64,000 bases of DNA, taken from positions 1,765,518 through 1,829,517 of the forward strand of contig NZ_LT992558.1 in NCBI RefSeq assembly GCF_900258435.1. Direction: 5' to 3'. The notes below the pieces were generated by a model. That model was not told the origin of the DNA and searched no databases. It saw only the letters and a list, made by a program, of their open reading frames with translations. Each line of letters begins with the position of its first letter. Position 1 is the first letter of the stretch. The stretch is from Carnobacterium divergens. GTDB lineage: Bacteria > Bacillota > Bacilli > Lactobacillales > Carnobacteriaceae. Below are positions 26,828-36,176 of the stretch, piece by piece. The position numbers and the translations under genes were made by a program.

Positions 26828-28033
26828 TTATTTCTTGATTTTTGATAATGCCACTTGTAGAATTTCATCAGCAATTAAGTCTTTGCTACGTACGGAAATA
26901 GGAACCGGTTCTTCATCGTTTGAGAAAATGATTACTTCATTGGTGTCTGAATTAAATCCCGTGTCACTTTTTGAGACATCATTTGCAACGATCATATCCG
27001 CTTTCTTTTTAGCTAATTTTCCTTTGGCGTATTCTTCTAAATTGGTTGTTTCTGCTGCAAACCCAATTAGTAATTGGTGGGTCTTCATTTTGCCTAACGT
27101 CGCTAAAATATCGGTGGTCTTTTCTAATTCTAAAGTAAGCAAGGACTCCGTTTTTTTTATTTTTTCTTTCGCTTCTTGAATTGGTCGATAATCTGAAACG
27201 GCAGCTGCCATAATTACGATATCGCTTGTTGCAAATCGTTCTAGGACGGCTTGCTCCATTTCCTGTGAGGATTCAACAATGACTCTCGTCACATTAACGG
27301 GTAAAGGCAACTTGCTTGTTGTGCTGATTAAAGTTACGTCAGCACCTAATAAGCTCGCTGATTTTGCTAAGCTGTATCCCATTTTCCCTGAGGAATCATT
27401 AGTAATAAATCGAACTGGATCAATTCGTTCTTTGGTCCCACCAGCTGTGATGATGACTTTTTTAGTTGATAATGGCAAATCCATTTGTTGTTCCAATAAT
27501 CCAGCTTCAATAAATGCTAAAATTTCATCTGGTTCAGGTAGGCGACCTTTTCCAACATAGCCTTCTGCTAAAAAACCAGTATTTGGTTCAATAATCATTC
27601 GTCCATCAACTTGTAAGGTAGTTAAATTGCGGACAGTTGCCGGATTTTCAAACATGTGTTGATTCATTGCAGGTGCGATAAAAATCGGGGCTGTTGTCGC
27701 TAAAAGAGCGGTTGAAACGAAGTCATCTGCAATTCCGTTCGCCATTTTGGCAATGATATTAGCGGTTGCCGGAGCTACGACAGCTAAATCACACCAATCA
27801 GCCAAGTGAATATGTGCGACTTCTGAACTCACCTTTTCATCAAAAGTATCTAGGTAAACGTCATTTTTACTTAACACTTGAAAAGTCAATGGTGTGACAA
27901 ATTCAGTGGCAGAAGCAGTCATGGCTACTTTTACATCTGCTCCTGCTTTAATAAATTTCCGCACCAAATCACAAACTTTATAAACAGCAATGCCACCTGT
28001 AACATAGACGGCAATTTTTTTGTTTTTTAACAT
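26828..28033 (-). CDS. coaBC: Bifunctional phosphopantothenoylcysteine decarboxylase/phosphopantothenate-cysteine ligase
   Basis: CoaBC makes 4'-phosphopantetheine in coenzyme A synthesis in two steps: CoaB ligates cysteine to phosphopantothenate, and CoaC (FMN) decarboxylates the product. The N-terminal CoaC domain (about 1-180) shows TGGIAVYK, VVAPATANIIAKMANGIADD and the PAMN motif in APAMNQHM. The C-terminal CoaB domain (about 185-401) shows TAGGTKERIDPVRFITNDSS and IMAAAVSDYRP. The start is the ATG encoding MLKNKKIAVY, nine bases after AAGGGAG; the TTG three codons earlier abuts that ribosome site. It links to acpP through the prosthetic group. Confidence 0.97.
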   Translation of the reverse strand: MLKNKKIAVYVTGGIAVYKVCDLVRKFIKAGADVKVAMTASATEFVTPLTFQVLSKNDVYLDTFDEKVSSEVAHIHLADWCDLAVVAPATANIIAKMANGIADDFVSTALLATTAPIFIAPAMNQHMFENPATVRNLTTLQVDGRMIIEPNTGFLAEGYVGKGRLPEPDEILAFIEAGLLEQQMDLPLSTKKVIITAGGTKERIDPVRFITNDSSGKMGYSLAKSASLLGADVTLISTTSKLPLPVNVTRVIVESSQEMEQAVLERFATSDIVIMAAAVSDYRPIQEAKEKIKKTESLLTLELEKTTDILATLGKMKTHQLLIGFAAETTNLEEYAKGKLAKKKADMIVANDVSKSDTGFNSDTNEVIIFSNDEEPVPISVRSKDLIADEILQVALSKIKK

Positions 28034-28150
28034 ACCCAACAACTCCCTTGTTTGAACTCATTCTTTTCTATTTTACTAAAAAAAAGTTGTTTTGTCTTTG
28101 GAATTCCGTTAAAGTCTTGGTTAAACTTTTTTAGCATGGATTTAGAATAG

Positions 28151-28190
28151 AAAAGAAGCAAAAGCGCACAAACTCGCCTTTGCTTCTTCT
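28151..28190 (-). terminator. Terminator after rpoZ
   Basis: AGAAGAAGCAAAGGCG pairs with CGCTTTTGCTTCTTTT across an 8-base loop, 25 bases past the rpoZ stop. It sits between rpoZ and coaBC, so coaBC probably also has its own promoter. Confidence 0.8.
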
Positions 28191-28214
28191 CGTTGAATTT
28201 CTTTATTTAATCGT

Positions 28215-28430
28215 TTATTCTTCTGGTCCAACAGTTGTTGGATCAATGACTAAGTCTCCTGCTTCTACTTCTTCCAAAGCGCGGCCGACATTTTTATAAG
28301 ATTGGTACTCTTCTAACATTGGCATTGCGTTGTCATGTAACTCATGAGCGCGTTTGCTGGCTAAAATCACCAATGAATATTTTGAATCGATTTTTTCTAG
28401 TAAGCTATCAATAGACGGATGTAACATCAT
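28215..28430 (-). CDS. rpoZ: RNA polymerase omega subunit
   Basis: Omega helps assemble RNA polymerase by holding the beta' subunit. The 71-residue protein reads [20 protein letters not shown] with the conserved [14 protein letters not shown] helix (about 18-31) and [14 protein letters not shown] (about 49-62), normal for Gram-positive omega. Two ATG codons are adjacent; either could be used. It follows gmk by six bases, the conserved gmk-rpoZ pair. Confidence 0.96.
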   Translation of the reverse strand: MMLHPSIDSLLEKIDSKYSLVILASKRAHELHDNAMPMLEEYQSYKNVGRALEEVEAGDLVIDPTTVGPEE

Positions 28431-28436
28431 AATTTC

Positions 28437-29072
<636 letters not shown>

Positions 29073-29090
29073 TCATTTAATTCGTTTCTA

Positions 29091-29972
29091 TTATTCAATG
29101 TTTTGTACTTGTTCTCTAATTTTTTCAAGTTGTGTCTTCATTTGAATGACCGCATCTGTCAATTGAATTTGAGTTGCTTTTGAGCCAATTGTATTTACTT
29201 CACGGTTCATCTCTTGAATCAGAAAATCAAGCTCACGTCCAATAGGAGTATCTTTTCCTAATAATACACGCAATTGAGCAAGATGGCTATCAAGTCGCTC
29301 TAATTCTTCGTGAATGTCGGCTTTTTCTAACAACAAGGCTAATTCCGTTAACAGTCTTGGTTCATCAACGAATCCTCCTGCAACTTCCATTAACTTGGTA
29401 CTCAAACGTTTTTGATAATAGGCTTCAAAGCTCTCCGTATGGGTGGCAACTTCTTGAACTCCTTTTTCAAATTCAAACAAGTGATTCGTTAAGTGTTGTT
29501 TTAATCGCTCGCCTTCCGCTTTACGACTAGTGACCAATTCAATTAACGCTTGGTACATGGCTTCTTGAATCAAGTTCATCAAATCATCGTTGGCTATTTT
29601 TTTCTCTTCAATCGCTAAAAAATCACCTGTGGCAATTAATTGAGTTAAGCTAGGTGTAAAATCAATTCCTTGTGCTTGGTATTTTTTATTCGCTTCTGCA
29701 ACAAATCCAACAGCTTCTTCAATCAACGACCAATTAACTTGGAGTTGTTTTTGATTTTCTGCGGTTTGTTTTAAATTGATGTAAACTTCAACACGCCCTC
29801 GTTTCAAAGTAGCTGTAATTTGTTTACGAATCTCACTTTCAAAGGCATTTAATTCTTTTGGAAAACGACTAATGACTTCTAAAAATCGATGATTGATAGA
29901 TTTAATTTCAATATCAATTTGGTAAGCAGCTGAGTGAATTGAATGCCTGCCAAATCCTGTCATACTTTTCAT
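29091..29972 (-). CDS. yicC: YicC-family endoribonuclease (YloC)
   Basis: Member of the YicC/YloC family, reported to be endoribonucleases acting on mRNA/sRNA ends. The 293 residues open with MKSMTGFGR (family hallmark) and IDIEIKSINHRFLEV (about 19-33), continue with FESEIRKQITATLKRGRVEV, and end in the DUF1732 domain with REVNTIGSKATQ (about 253-264). ATG start after AAAGAAGG. It heads the yicC-gmk-rpoZ group and has a small YdbC-like gene 17 bases upstream. Confidence 0.95.
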   Translation of the reverse strand: MKSMTGFGRHSIHSAAYQIDIEIKSINHRFLEVISRFPKELNAFESEIRKQITATLKRGRVEVYINLKQTAENQKQLQVNWSLIEEAVGFVAEANKKYQAQGIDFTPSLTQLIATGDFLAIEEKKIANDDLMNLIQEAMYQALIELVTSRKAEGERLKQHLTNHLFEFEKGVQEVATHTESFEAYYQKRLSTKLMEVAGGFVDEPRLLTELALLLEKADIHEELERLDSHLAQLRVLLGKDTPIGRELDFLIQEMNREVNTIGSKATQIQLTDAVIQMKTQLEKIREQVQNIE

Positions 29973-29989
29973 AAAGAACCTTCTTTCTC

Positions 29990-30208
29990 TTACATATCTT
30001 TTAAGTGTTCTTTTAAAACAGTGATTTCTTCGTTGGTTAAGGTCAAGCCTTTTCCCATTTTTTCATGATCTGGCGCCCAGTCACGAATATCAAACTTAGG
30101 AGGATTGCCATTCCAACTGACCAAATTAAATTCTTTTCGCCACCCTTTTGCATTTTCAGAAAGTACAGCGATTTCTTCCATTATTTCATATGAAAATTCT
30201 TTTGCCAT
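29990..30208 (-). CDS. YdbC-like PC4-fold ssDNA-binding protein
   Basis: A 72-residue protein resembling Lactococcus YdbC, whose fold matches the eukaryotic transcription cofactor PC4 and binds single-stranded DNA. The typical wording is FSYEIMEEIAVLSENAKGW (about 4-22), FNLVSWNGNPPKFDIRDW (about 26-43) and KGLTLTNEEITVLKEHL. The start is the ATG giving MAKEFSYEI, preceded by GAGGTGATAAGG; the longer reading adds eight residues. Its cellular role is not well known. It lies upstream of yicC on the same strand and may be cotranscribed. Confidence 0.85.
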   Translation of the reverse strand: MAKEFSYEIMEEIAVLSENAKGWRKEFNLVSWNGNPPKFDIRDWAPDHEKMGKGLTLTNEEITVLKEHLKDM

Positions 30209-30285
30209 CCTTATCACCTCAATTAAAATCAAGCTTTATTACAGTTTCCTTGAATTTGAAACTCACCAAATAGTGTACCATAAAA

Positions 30286-31647
30286 TCAATGCTGGTGACA
30301 GTTCTTTTTTAGTTGGTAAAGGTAGACTGCCATTAAGAACGCGATTGGTTTGCGCTCAATTAAAAATTGTTTGCGTTTTGACTGTAGCAAGCTGGCTTGA
30401 TGTTGTTCTAATTGTTCTAAAAAGTAAACGGTCATTTTGACATTCGAAATAAAGGGCAACATTTCAGAATAAGCTGCTAGCCATTCGTCTCCACTATAAA
30501 TACGATTGCTTTCGTCTAGCTCAAAGAGTGTTGTAGAATCGATTTGACTGGCAATTTTTTCAAATTTAGTGAGTACGGCTTGGTTAAACTCGTCAAAAGA
30601 ATAAATTTTGACGGGATTAATGCGTAGCATTTTACCTGTTAATTCGTGAATGGCAAAGCTTAGCTCACGTTTACCTACTCGCCCTTTAAAACTTAACCGT
30701 AATTTTTTTAATAAGAAGCGTTGGGTATCTTTATTGGTAAGATACGTCTTTAAAAAAGGTTCTTGGTCGCTGTGTATTAGTTTACGCGTTGTTTCATAAA
30801 ATTTTTTTTCGTGGCCTTCAAAAGAATCATTCTCAAATGCGTACCAACTGCCTTGTAGTTTGTCATAGGCTTTCAACGTTTCTAGATAGCCTAATCCAAT
30901 ATTCAGTTCAGATCGAGCACCATCAAAAAGCAAAATCGTTCCTAAGGACCATTTGCTAGACAGTTCGCAAACCGTTGCTTCCGTTGGAACTTTCACTTTT
31001 TTCGTTATTCCTGGACCTTTGACATCAACGATAATAAAATCTGTCGCACCTTTTTTTATCGCTAAATCAATGGGAATATTGTCATGATAACCACCATCTA
31101 CATAGCTTTTGTCTCCAATTTTAGTAGGTTGCATCATTGGGAAAAATGAGGCACTTCCTAGTAAATAAAGATTGACGTATCCTTTAGGAATCTCATCTAA
31201 AAAGAATGACGCTGACCGCATCGTTGGAAACTCCGTCAATGCAATACCAAACTCAATCCCTCGATGACGCATTCGTTCTTCATCTAATAAAGGATCAATA
31301 ATATTGGTTTTCAAAGGATTCGCACTAATACCTTTGTTTCTAAAGGCATCTAATAAAAATTGACGAACTACTTTACGATACCCTTTGAAATCATCAATAT
31401 TTCCTGAAAAATCAATGTCTAGTACATGATTGGTTTCAATAGCTTCCCACATTTCACGAGCCGCTTCATAATCTCCTTGAACAATCAGTCCGCCGTTTAA
31501 GGCACCAACTGAAGTACCTGTTACCACTTGAAAGTCGATTCCTAATTCCAATAAGCCTTGCCAAACGCCAATTTGATAAGATCCTCTTGCACCACCGCCG
31601 CCTAAAACAAGCGCTGTTTTCCGATTTTCTTGGCTTTGATTTTTCAT
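30286..31647 (-). CDS. Patatin-like phospholipase family protein
   Basis: A 453-residue patatin/RssA-type serine acyl hydrolase with a Ser-Asp dyad. It has the oxyanion motif GGGGARGSYQIGVWQGL (about 16-32), the nucleophile elbow GTSVGALNG (about 43-51, Ser at about 45) and the catalytic Asp in DGGYHDNIP (about 183-191). The last 200 residues form an alpha-rich extension of unknown function, making it longer than the short RssA form. No signal peptide is seen, so it probably acts on membrane lipids from the cytosol. ATG start after GAGGAGAACTA. A potassium channel gene lies upstream on the same strand, 27 bases away. Confidence 0.9.
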   Translation of the reverse strand: MKNQSQENRKTALVLGGGGARGSYQIGVWQGLLELGIDFQVVTGTSVGALNGGLIVQGDYEAAREMWEAIETNHVLDIDFSGNIDDFKGYRKVVRQFLLDAFRNKGISANPLKTNIIDPLLDEERMRHRGIEFGIALTEFPTMRSASFFLDEIPKGYVNLYLLGSASFFPMMQPTKIGDKSYVDGGYHDNIPIDLAIKKGATDFIIVDVKGPGITKKVKVPTEATVCELSSKWSLGTILLFDGARSELNIGLGYLETLKAYDKLQGSWYAFENDSFEGHEKKFYETTRKLIHSDQEPFLKTYLTNKDTQRFLLKKLRLSFKGRVGKRELSFAIHELTGKMLRINPVKIYSFDEFNQAVLTKFEKIASQIDSTTLFELDESNRIYSGDEWLAAYSEMLPFISNVKMTVYFLEQLEQHQASLLQSKRKQFLIERKPIAFLMAVYLYQLKKNCHQH

Positions 31648-31674
31648 TAGTTCTCCTCATTTCTTAAGTGACAT

Positions 31675-33036
31675 TTATCCTATAATTGTTGTTTCCTCTG
31701 GATATCGAATTTTCCCAGTGTGGGTTGTGTCTTTTTTGATAAGCGATAATAAGATTGTAAAAATACCCACTCGACCAATAAACATCAGTCCCATAACTAA
31801 AAACTTGCCAATATCGGTCAATTCTGACGTTAATCCTAGCGTTACCCCCACCGTTCCAAAAGCAGAGAAAACTTCGAAAATAATGTATTCAATCCCCACA
31901 TTTTCTGGCAAAGTTTCTGTAATACTCAACAATACAATCGCCGTTGTAATGATTGACATTGTTGTAAAAAGTAGAACAAATGCTCGATTGACAATTTTTA
32001 TATTAATCGTACGTCCTAAAAATTGCGTTTCTTCTTTTCCTTTAAAAATCGAGAGGGCATGAATAACCAACACACCAAAAGTGGATGTTTTGAGTCCGCC
32101 TGCGGTTGAACCAGATGAACCACCGATATACATGAAAAAGCAAGTTAATAAAATACTCGCGTAACTTAGATCGTTATACGAAATACTGTTAAAGCCCGCG
32201 GTTCTAGGTGTAATGGCTAGAAATAACGTATTCATCATGCGGTCGAACCAATTTAATGAGCTCATTTGACCTAAATTGCCTTCTATTAATAAAAATAAAA
32301 CAAAGCCACTCATAAGCAATAACGATGTTACGATTAGTGTTAATTTGGTGTGAAAGGAAAAGCGCTTATTTTTTTTATAGGTCAACAAATCACGCCAGAC
32401 AATAAAACCTAGTCCACCTGCCACAATTAATAAACTTAAGACCAGTAATACATAGGGATTTTTTTGAAAAGATTCCAAACTGTTGCCAAATAAATCAAAT
32501 CCCGCATTACAAAATGCCGAAATAGCATGAAAAACGCTGTAAAAAATGCCTTTTCCAATACCATACTTAGGGATAAAGTCTATCATTAAAAGTAGTGCTC
32601 CTAATAGCTGAACACCAATAGAGAATTTCAAGATATAAATAACTAAATTAATACCACCTGATAGTTCGTCAATGTTTAACGCTTCTTTCATAATAATGCG
32701 CATTTTTAAATTGACTTTTCTTTTTGATAGAAAAAGAATAAAAACGGTAAAGGACATGAACCCTAGACCGCCAATCTCGATTAACAACATGATAATTAAT
32801 TTACCTGCCAAACTCCAATGAAGCGCAGTGTTTAGCGTAACTAAACCTGTTACACAAACAGCTGAAGTTGCGGTAAACAGGGCATCAATTAAATTGGTGG
32901 GTTGATGATTGCTGGCTGCAAAAGGCAACGACAATAAAAAGCCCCCAATCAAAATGGTACTTAAAAAACCTAATGATAAAAATTGAACAGGAGATAATTG
33001 CCAATAAGAGTGTTTTAATTTATTTTTTCTTAACAT
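31675..33036 (-). CDS. TrkH/KtrB-family potassium uptake channel subunit
   Basis: Membrane subunit of a Ktr/Trk-type potassium uptake system, 453 residues with four repeated M1-P-M2 units. The selectivity-filter segments are visible: TATSAVCVTGL (about 57-67), HAISAFCNAGFDLFG (about 167-181), TPRTAGFNSI (about 276-285) and SAFGTVGVTLGL (about 390-401). They are preceded by the membrane helix FLSLGFLSTILIGGFLLSL. KtrB/KtrD type is likely. The regulatory RCK partner (KtrA/KtrC) is not in the window. ATG start after CAAGGAGCAATTAA. Potassium uptake is functionally close to the osmolyte importers encoded nearby. Confidence 0.92.
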   Translation of the reverse strand: MLRKNKLKHSYWQLSPVQFLSLGFLSTILIGGFLLSLPFAASNHQPTNLIDALFTATSAVCVTGLVTLNTALHWSLAGKLIIMLLIEIGGLGFMSFTVFILFLSKRKVNLKMRIIMKEALNIDELSGGINLVIYILKFSIGVQLLGALLLMIDFIPKYGIGKGIFYSVFHAISAFCNAGFDLFGNSLESFQKNPYVLLVLSLLIVAGGLGFIVWRDLLTYKKNKRFSFHTKLTLIVTSLLLMSGFVLFLLIEGNLGQMSSLNWFDRMMNTLFLAITPRTAGFNSISYNDLSYASILLTCFFMYIGGSSGSTAGGLKTSTFGVLVIHALSIFKGKEETQFLGRTINIKIVNRAFVLLFTTMSIITTAIVLLSITETLPENVGIEYIIFEVFSAFGTVGVTLGLTSELTDIGKFLVMGLMFIGRVGIFTILLSLIKKDTTHTGKIRYPEETTIIG

Positions 33037-33069
33037 TTAATTGCTCCTTGATTAAAATGATGAACTTAA

Positions 33070-33942
33070 TTATTCGACTCTTTTTGAACCGAATGAAAAA
33101 ATAGCAATCGAACCAAATCCCGTATGACTTGCAATGGTTGGACCAAAAGAATAGACAAGAACGTCTTTAACATCCAGACGGTTTACTAATTCTAATTTTA
33201 CTTGCTCAGCTTCTTCCGGCACACCTACATGACCTACTAGAATCGTTTGCTCAGTTGGATTTTGAATGCCTTCAACGGTTTTATCAATCAAATAATTCAA
33301 CGAACGTTTCCGTCCACGAACTTTGCTAATTGGAACCAGACCGCCTGCTTTATTGACGATAATAATCGGCTTTACGTTTAATAACGAGCCCATTGTTGCT
33401 GCTACCGATGAAATGCGGCCCCCTCTTTCTAAATGTTTCAAGTCGTCCACAGTCACCCATGAATGGAGGTTCATTTTATTTTCTTCTACCCAACTAGCAA
33501 CTTCTGACAAGCTTTTTCCTTGATCTTTTAATAAGGCTGCTTGGTAGACTAATAATCCTTCTCCTAGACATGCTGCTTTTGTATCGATTACAGTGATATT
33601 GACTGTTTGAAACTCTTCTTTCAGCATTTCGACAGCAGCTAATGCGTTATTATAGGACCCACTTAAAGCTGAAGAAAAAGCTAAATATAGAACGTCCTGT
33701 TGTTTTTCAACAAATGGTTTAAACCTTTCATAGTAGGTTCCAATATTGATTTGAGATGTTGTCGCTAGTTTCCCGTTTTTTAAATCTTGAAAAAAAGCTT
33801 CCTTATCAAACGTTTTGCCTAAATCATCCACTAATTCTTTCCCTTCTAATTGAATGGTCATACTAATAATGGCTATTTGATGTTCTTCAACAAATGATAC
33901 TGGCAAGTCTGAACACGAATCGGTTATTAATTGAAAACTCAT
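33070..33942 (-). CDS. DegV-family fatty-acid-binding protein (FakB candidate)
   Basis: DegV proteins bind a fatty acid and, as FakB, present it to FakA for phosphorylation. The 290 residues show the N-terminal FQLITDSCSDLP (about 3-14), ATTSQINIGTYYE (about 71-83), the SSALSGSYNNA loop (about 104-114), HLERGGRISSVAA (about 171-183) and a C-terminal phosphate/carboxylate pocket near FGPTIASHTGFGSIAIF. The start is the ATG after AGAGGAGTGAGAGAA rather than the upstream codon at 33963. It stands alone in its unit, about 18 kb from fakA. Which fatty acid it prefers cannot be told. Confidence 0.92.
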   Translation of the reverse strand: MSFQLITDSCSDLPVSFVEEHQIAIISMTIQLEGKELVDDLGKTFDKEAFFQDLKNGKLATTSQINIGTYYERFKPFVEKQQDVLYLAFSSALSGSYNNALAAVEMLKEEFQTVNITVIDTKAACLGEGLLVYQAALLKDQGKSLSEVASWVEENKMNLHSWVTVDDLKHLERGGRISSVAATMGSLLNVKPIIIVNKAGGLVPISKVRGRKRSLNYLIDKTVEGIQNPTEQTILVGHVGVPEEAEQVKLELVNRLDVKDVLVYSFGPTIASHTGFGSIAIFSFGSKRVE

Positions 33943-34036
33943 TTCTCTCACTCCTCTAAACACTTACAAAATTTACCTCTATTATTGCATGTTTTCGCCT
34001 AAAATTATACTCTTCCAAAAATAAAAAAGAAAAAGC

Positions 34037-34065
34037 TTGCAAAAGTGAACATTTGTTCGTATAAT
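34037..34065 (+). promoter_or_regulatory. SOS-type promoter with LexA box in the spacer
   Basis: TTGCAA (34037-34042), a 17-base spacer, and a perfect TATAAT (34060-34065). The spacer contains GAACATTTGTTC at 34047-34058, the GAAC-N4-GTTC form of the Gram-positive LexA/DinR box. LexA bound here would block RNA polymerase. The ribosome site CGGAGG lies at 34086-34091. Confidence 0.85.
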
Positions 34066-34099
34066 AGATTTAACAAACAAACGTTCGGAGGTTTTAATC

Positions 34100-34426
34100 A
34101 TGGAAAACTATTTTGCAACAAGTCAGCTTCGCCCTTTTAGTTTTTTACAAAAGAAAGTCACTGTCGGTCATAAGGAAACTCTTCAAGTTCACTCACAAAT
34201 GCCACAAGCACAAATTCTTTTTTTCTTAAACCAAGCCTATCAAAAAAGAAAACCGATCGTCATCCAAGTTAATAAAACCAAACACATTCTTGCAATTAAT
34301 GAACATACAGGTATTCTTCGTTATTCTCCAACGGAGCAACATCGTGCTATCTTAGAGAGCTCAAACCAAAACACAACCTATATGATTGATTTTAAAGACA
34401 TCCGTCATATACGTATAGCAAATTAA
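34100..34426 (+). CDS. Small SOS-controlled protein, YolD-like candidate
   Basis: I do not firmly recognise this 108-residue protein. It has a basic N terminus (RPFSFLQKKVTVGHKETLQV), a beta-strand-rich middle (RKPIVIQVNKTKHILAINEH) and ends YMIDFKDIRHIRIAN, an alternating pattern consistent with a small SH3-like or YolD-like fold. YolD proteins in Firmicutes are often SOS-regulated and sit beside Y-family DNA polymerase genes; here no polymerase gene follows, and the gene is monocistronic with its own promoter and terminator. The strong GGAGG site 8 bases before the ATG and the LexA-type promoter support a real gene. Family assignment is a guess. Confidence 0.75.
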   Translation: MENYFATSQLRPFSFLQKKVTVGHKETLQVHSQMPQAQILFFLNQAYQKRKPIVIQVNKTKHILAINEHTGILRYSPTEQHRAILESSNQNTTYMIDFKDIRHIRIAN

Positions 34427-34508
34427 AAACCTGAGATTGAAGTGGGTCATACAAAAACTAGATCTTATACGCTAGCTTTTCGTATCCACGTCTTTCTCAG
34501 GTTTTTTT
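34425..34508. terminator. Large bidirectional terminator between convergent genes
   Basis: The outer stem is AAAAACCTGAGA / TCTCAGGTTTTT, with further pairing inside (GTGG...ATAC with GTATCCAC, and CTAG arms). It is flanked by A-runs and T-runs, so it can end both the SOS gene and the leftward binding-protein gene at 34507. Confidence 0.8.
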
Positions 34509-35421
34509 ATTTAAAATAATCATGTTCTTTTAAAAATTTTTCTGCGACTACACTTGGTTCCATTAAATCATTGTCTACTTGATAATTCAATTTCTGCATT
34601 GTTTCAGTGGAAATTTTCCCATCCAATCTTTCTAAAACTGGCGCAAGTTTAGGATATTTTTCTAAAATTTGTTTTGTTGCAACTAAACTGGCATCATAGG
34701 GTGGGAAAAAGTGCCGATCATCTTCTAAAATCTGTAGATTGTAACTGCCAATTCGGCCATCTGTTGAATAGCCGAGGACAACATCCATTTTACCAGCAGC
34801 TAATGCGTCATAAACTAACCCGATTTGCATTGGATACACTCGCTTAAAGTCAAAACCGTATTCTTTTGTAAAGGCAGGATAGCCATCTCCTTCACGTTTT
34901 AGCCAAGTGGTATCAACACCTGCTTCTAGTTGGTTCGCCACCGCTTTTAAATCACTAATTGTTTTTAACTGGTATTTTTCAGCGGTCTCTTTCGTGACCA
35001 TAAAAGAAAAACTATTCGCAAATCCATAAGAAGGAAAGTAAACATGATCATATCGTTTAGCAAATTCTTTTTTCACAATTTGGTAGGCTTTTTTTGGATC
35101 TTTTTCAGCAGGGAGTTGCAACAACGTCGTTAAATCTGTTCCTGAATATCGAGCAGCGGCAATGTCTGCATCTCCATTTAATAAGGCTTGATGGTTAATA
35201 TTTGCAGAACCAAGATTATTGATTAAAATGACCGGTTCCTTTAATTCATGTTCAATCATGCCCCCAACAATACTCGCTAAAATCTGTGACTCTGAGGTTA
35301 CGCCACCTGTCACTCTAATAGCTTCCCCATTTTTTCCATTACTAGATAAACCTGGCAAGCCACAACCACCTATTAGCAACATCAATAGTAATAATATACT
35401 TATTTTTTGATTTTTTTTCAT
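34507..35421 (-). CDS. Second OpuCC-type osmoprotectant-binding lipoprotein
   Basis: A 304-residue substrate-binding lipoprotein of the OpuCC (QAT) family for quaternary ammonium solutes such as carnitine, choline or glycine betaine. The signal peptide ends in the lipobox LIGGC (Cys at about 20). It then closely tracks the binding protein at 36177-37109 through QILASIV, INNLGSANINHQALLNGDAD, FPSYGFANSFSFMVTKETAE and RVYPMQIGLVYDALAAGKMD, so the two are duplicates. It lies after a terminator that ends the four-gene opuC unit, so it may be expressed by read-through or separately. ATG after AGGAGGTGAAACA. Confidence 0.93.
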   Translation of the reverse strand: MKKNQKISILLLLMLLIGGCGLPGLSSNGKNGEAIRVTGGVTSESQILASIVGGMIEHELKEPVILINNLGSANINHQALLNGDADIAAARYSGTDLTTLLQLPAEKDPKKAYQIVKKEFAKRYDHVYFPSYGFANSFSFMVTKETAEKYQLKTISDLKAVANQLEAGVDTTWLKREGDGYPAFTKEYGFDFKRVYPMQIGLVYDALAAGKMDVVLGYSTDGRIGSYNLQILEDDRHFFPPYDASLVATKQILEKYPKLAPVLERLDGKISTETMQKLNYQVDNDLMEPSVVAEKFLKEHDYFK

Positions 35422-35461
35422 TGTTTCACCTCCTAAGGTTTCACTCTTTTAATTTCAAAAT

Positions 35462-35503
35462 AAAAAACGAATTCAGATCAGAATGAATCTGGTTCGTTTT
35501 TTA
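35462..35503 (-). terminator. Terminator after opuC permease D
   Basis: AAAAAACGAA..CAGAT / ATCTG..TTCGTTTTTT stem with one internal mismatch, immediately past the permease stop and before the duplicated binding-protein gene. The T-run is good. Confidence 0.8.
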
Positions 35504-35506
35504 TCA

Positions 35507-36172
35507 CTATATTTTACTAGTTGCCTGTACGGGATCTAATTTCCGTTCGAAAAAGCCTAATACTAAGTCACTAATGATGGCCATAAAGGCAGTTGGCAAT
35601 GCTCCTGCTAAAATAATGGCCGTTCCATCAGTAGCGTTGGTTCCTCTTGTAATGATATCTCCTAAGCCACCTGCTCCAATAAATGAACCAATTGCGGTAA
35701 TTCCGATTGCGACTACGAGTGCATTTCGAATCCCTGCCATAATTACGGATAGCGACAGTGGCAATTCTACCATATAAAGAATTTGGAATTTCGTCATTCC
35801 CATTCCTTTTCCTGAATCTAAAATATTACGATCAACGCTTCTCAAACCTGTATAAGCATTCTTGATAATTGGCAGTAATGAATATAAAAAGACGGTCACA
35901 ATAACAGTGTTGACGCCTAATCCTAAACCTAACATCAAAATAGACAACATTGCTAATGAAGGAATCGTTTGAATCACATTTGCCATACCAATGACCCAAC
36001 TAGCTAATTTCGTATGACGGGCAATCCATATCCCAATGGGTATCCCAATCACGGCTGCAAATAATACACCATAAATCGAGATTAAAAAGTGGCGCATAAA
36101 TTGGCTGAAAACATAGGAGCCATTTTGATTAAAATAATAAATCAATTGCTCAAATAAATTCATATTTTCCAT
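35507..36172 (-). CDS. opuCD: Osmoprotectant ABC transporter permease (OpuCD type)
   Basis: One of two inner-membrane permeases of the OpuC importer, 221 residues with about five or six membrane helices. Typical motifs are the start of the channel domain (FLISIYGVLFAAVIGIPIGI, about 29-48) and the EAA-like coupling loop GKGMGMTKFQILYMVELPLS (about 122-141), followed by GAGGLGDIITRGTN. Four bases separate it from the preceding opuCC, showing an operon. ATG start with a rather distant AAAGGAG. Confidence 0.93.
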   Translation of the reverse strand: MENMNLFEQLIYYFNQNGSYVFSQFMRHFLISIYGVLFAAVIGIPIGIWIARHTKLASWVIGMANVIQTIPSLAMLSILMLGLGLGVNTVIVTVFLYSLLPIIKNAYTGLRSVDRNILDSGKGMGMTKFQILYMVELPLSLSVIMAGIRNALVVAIGITAIGSFIGAGGLGDIITRGTNATDGTAIILAGALPTAFMAIISDLVLGFFERKLDPVQATSKI

Positions 36173-36176
36173 AATT

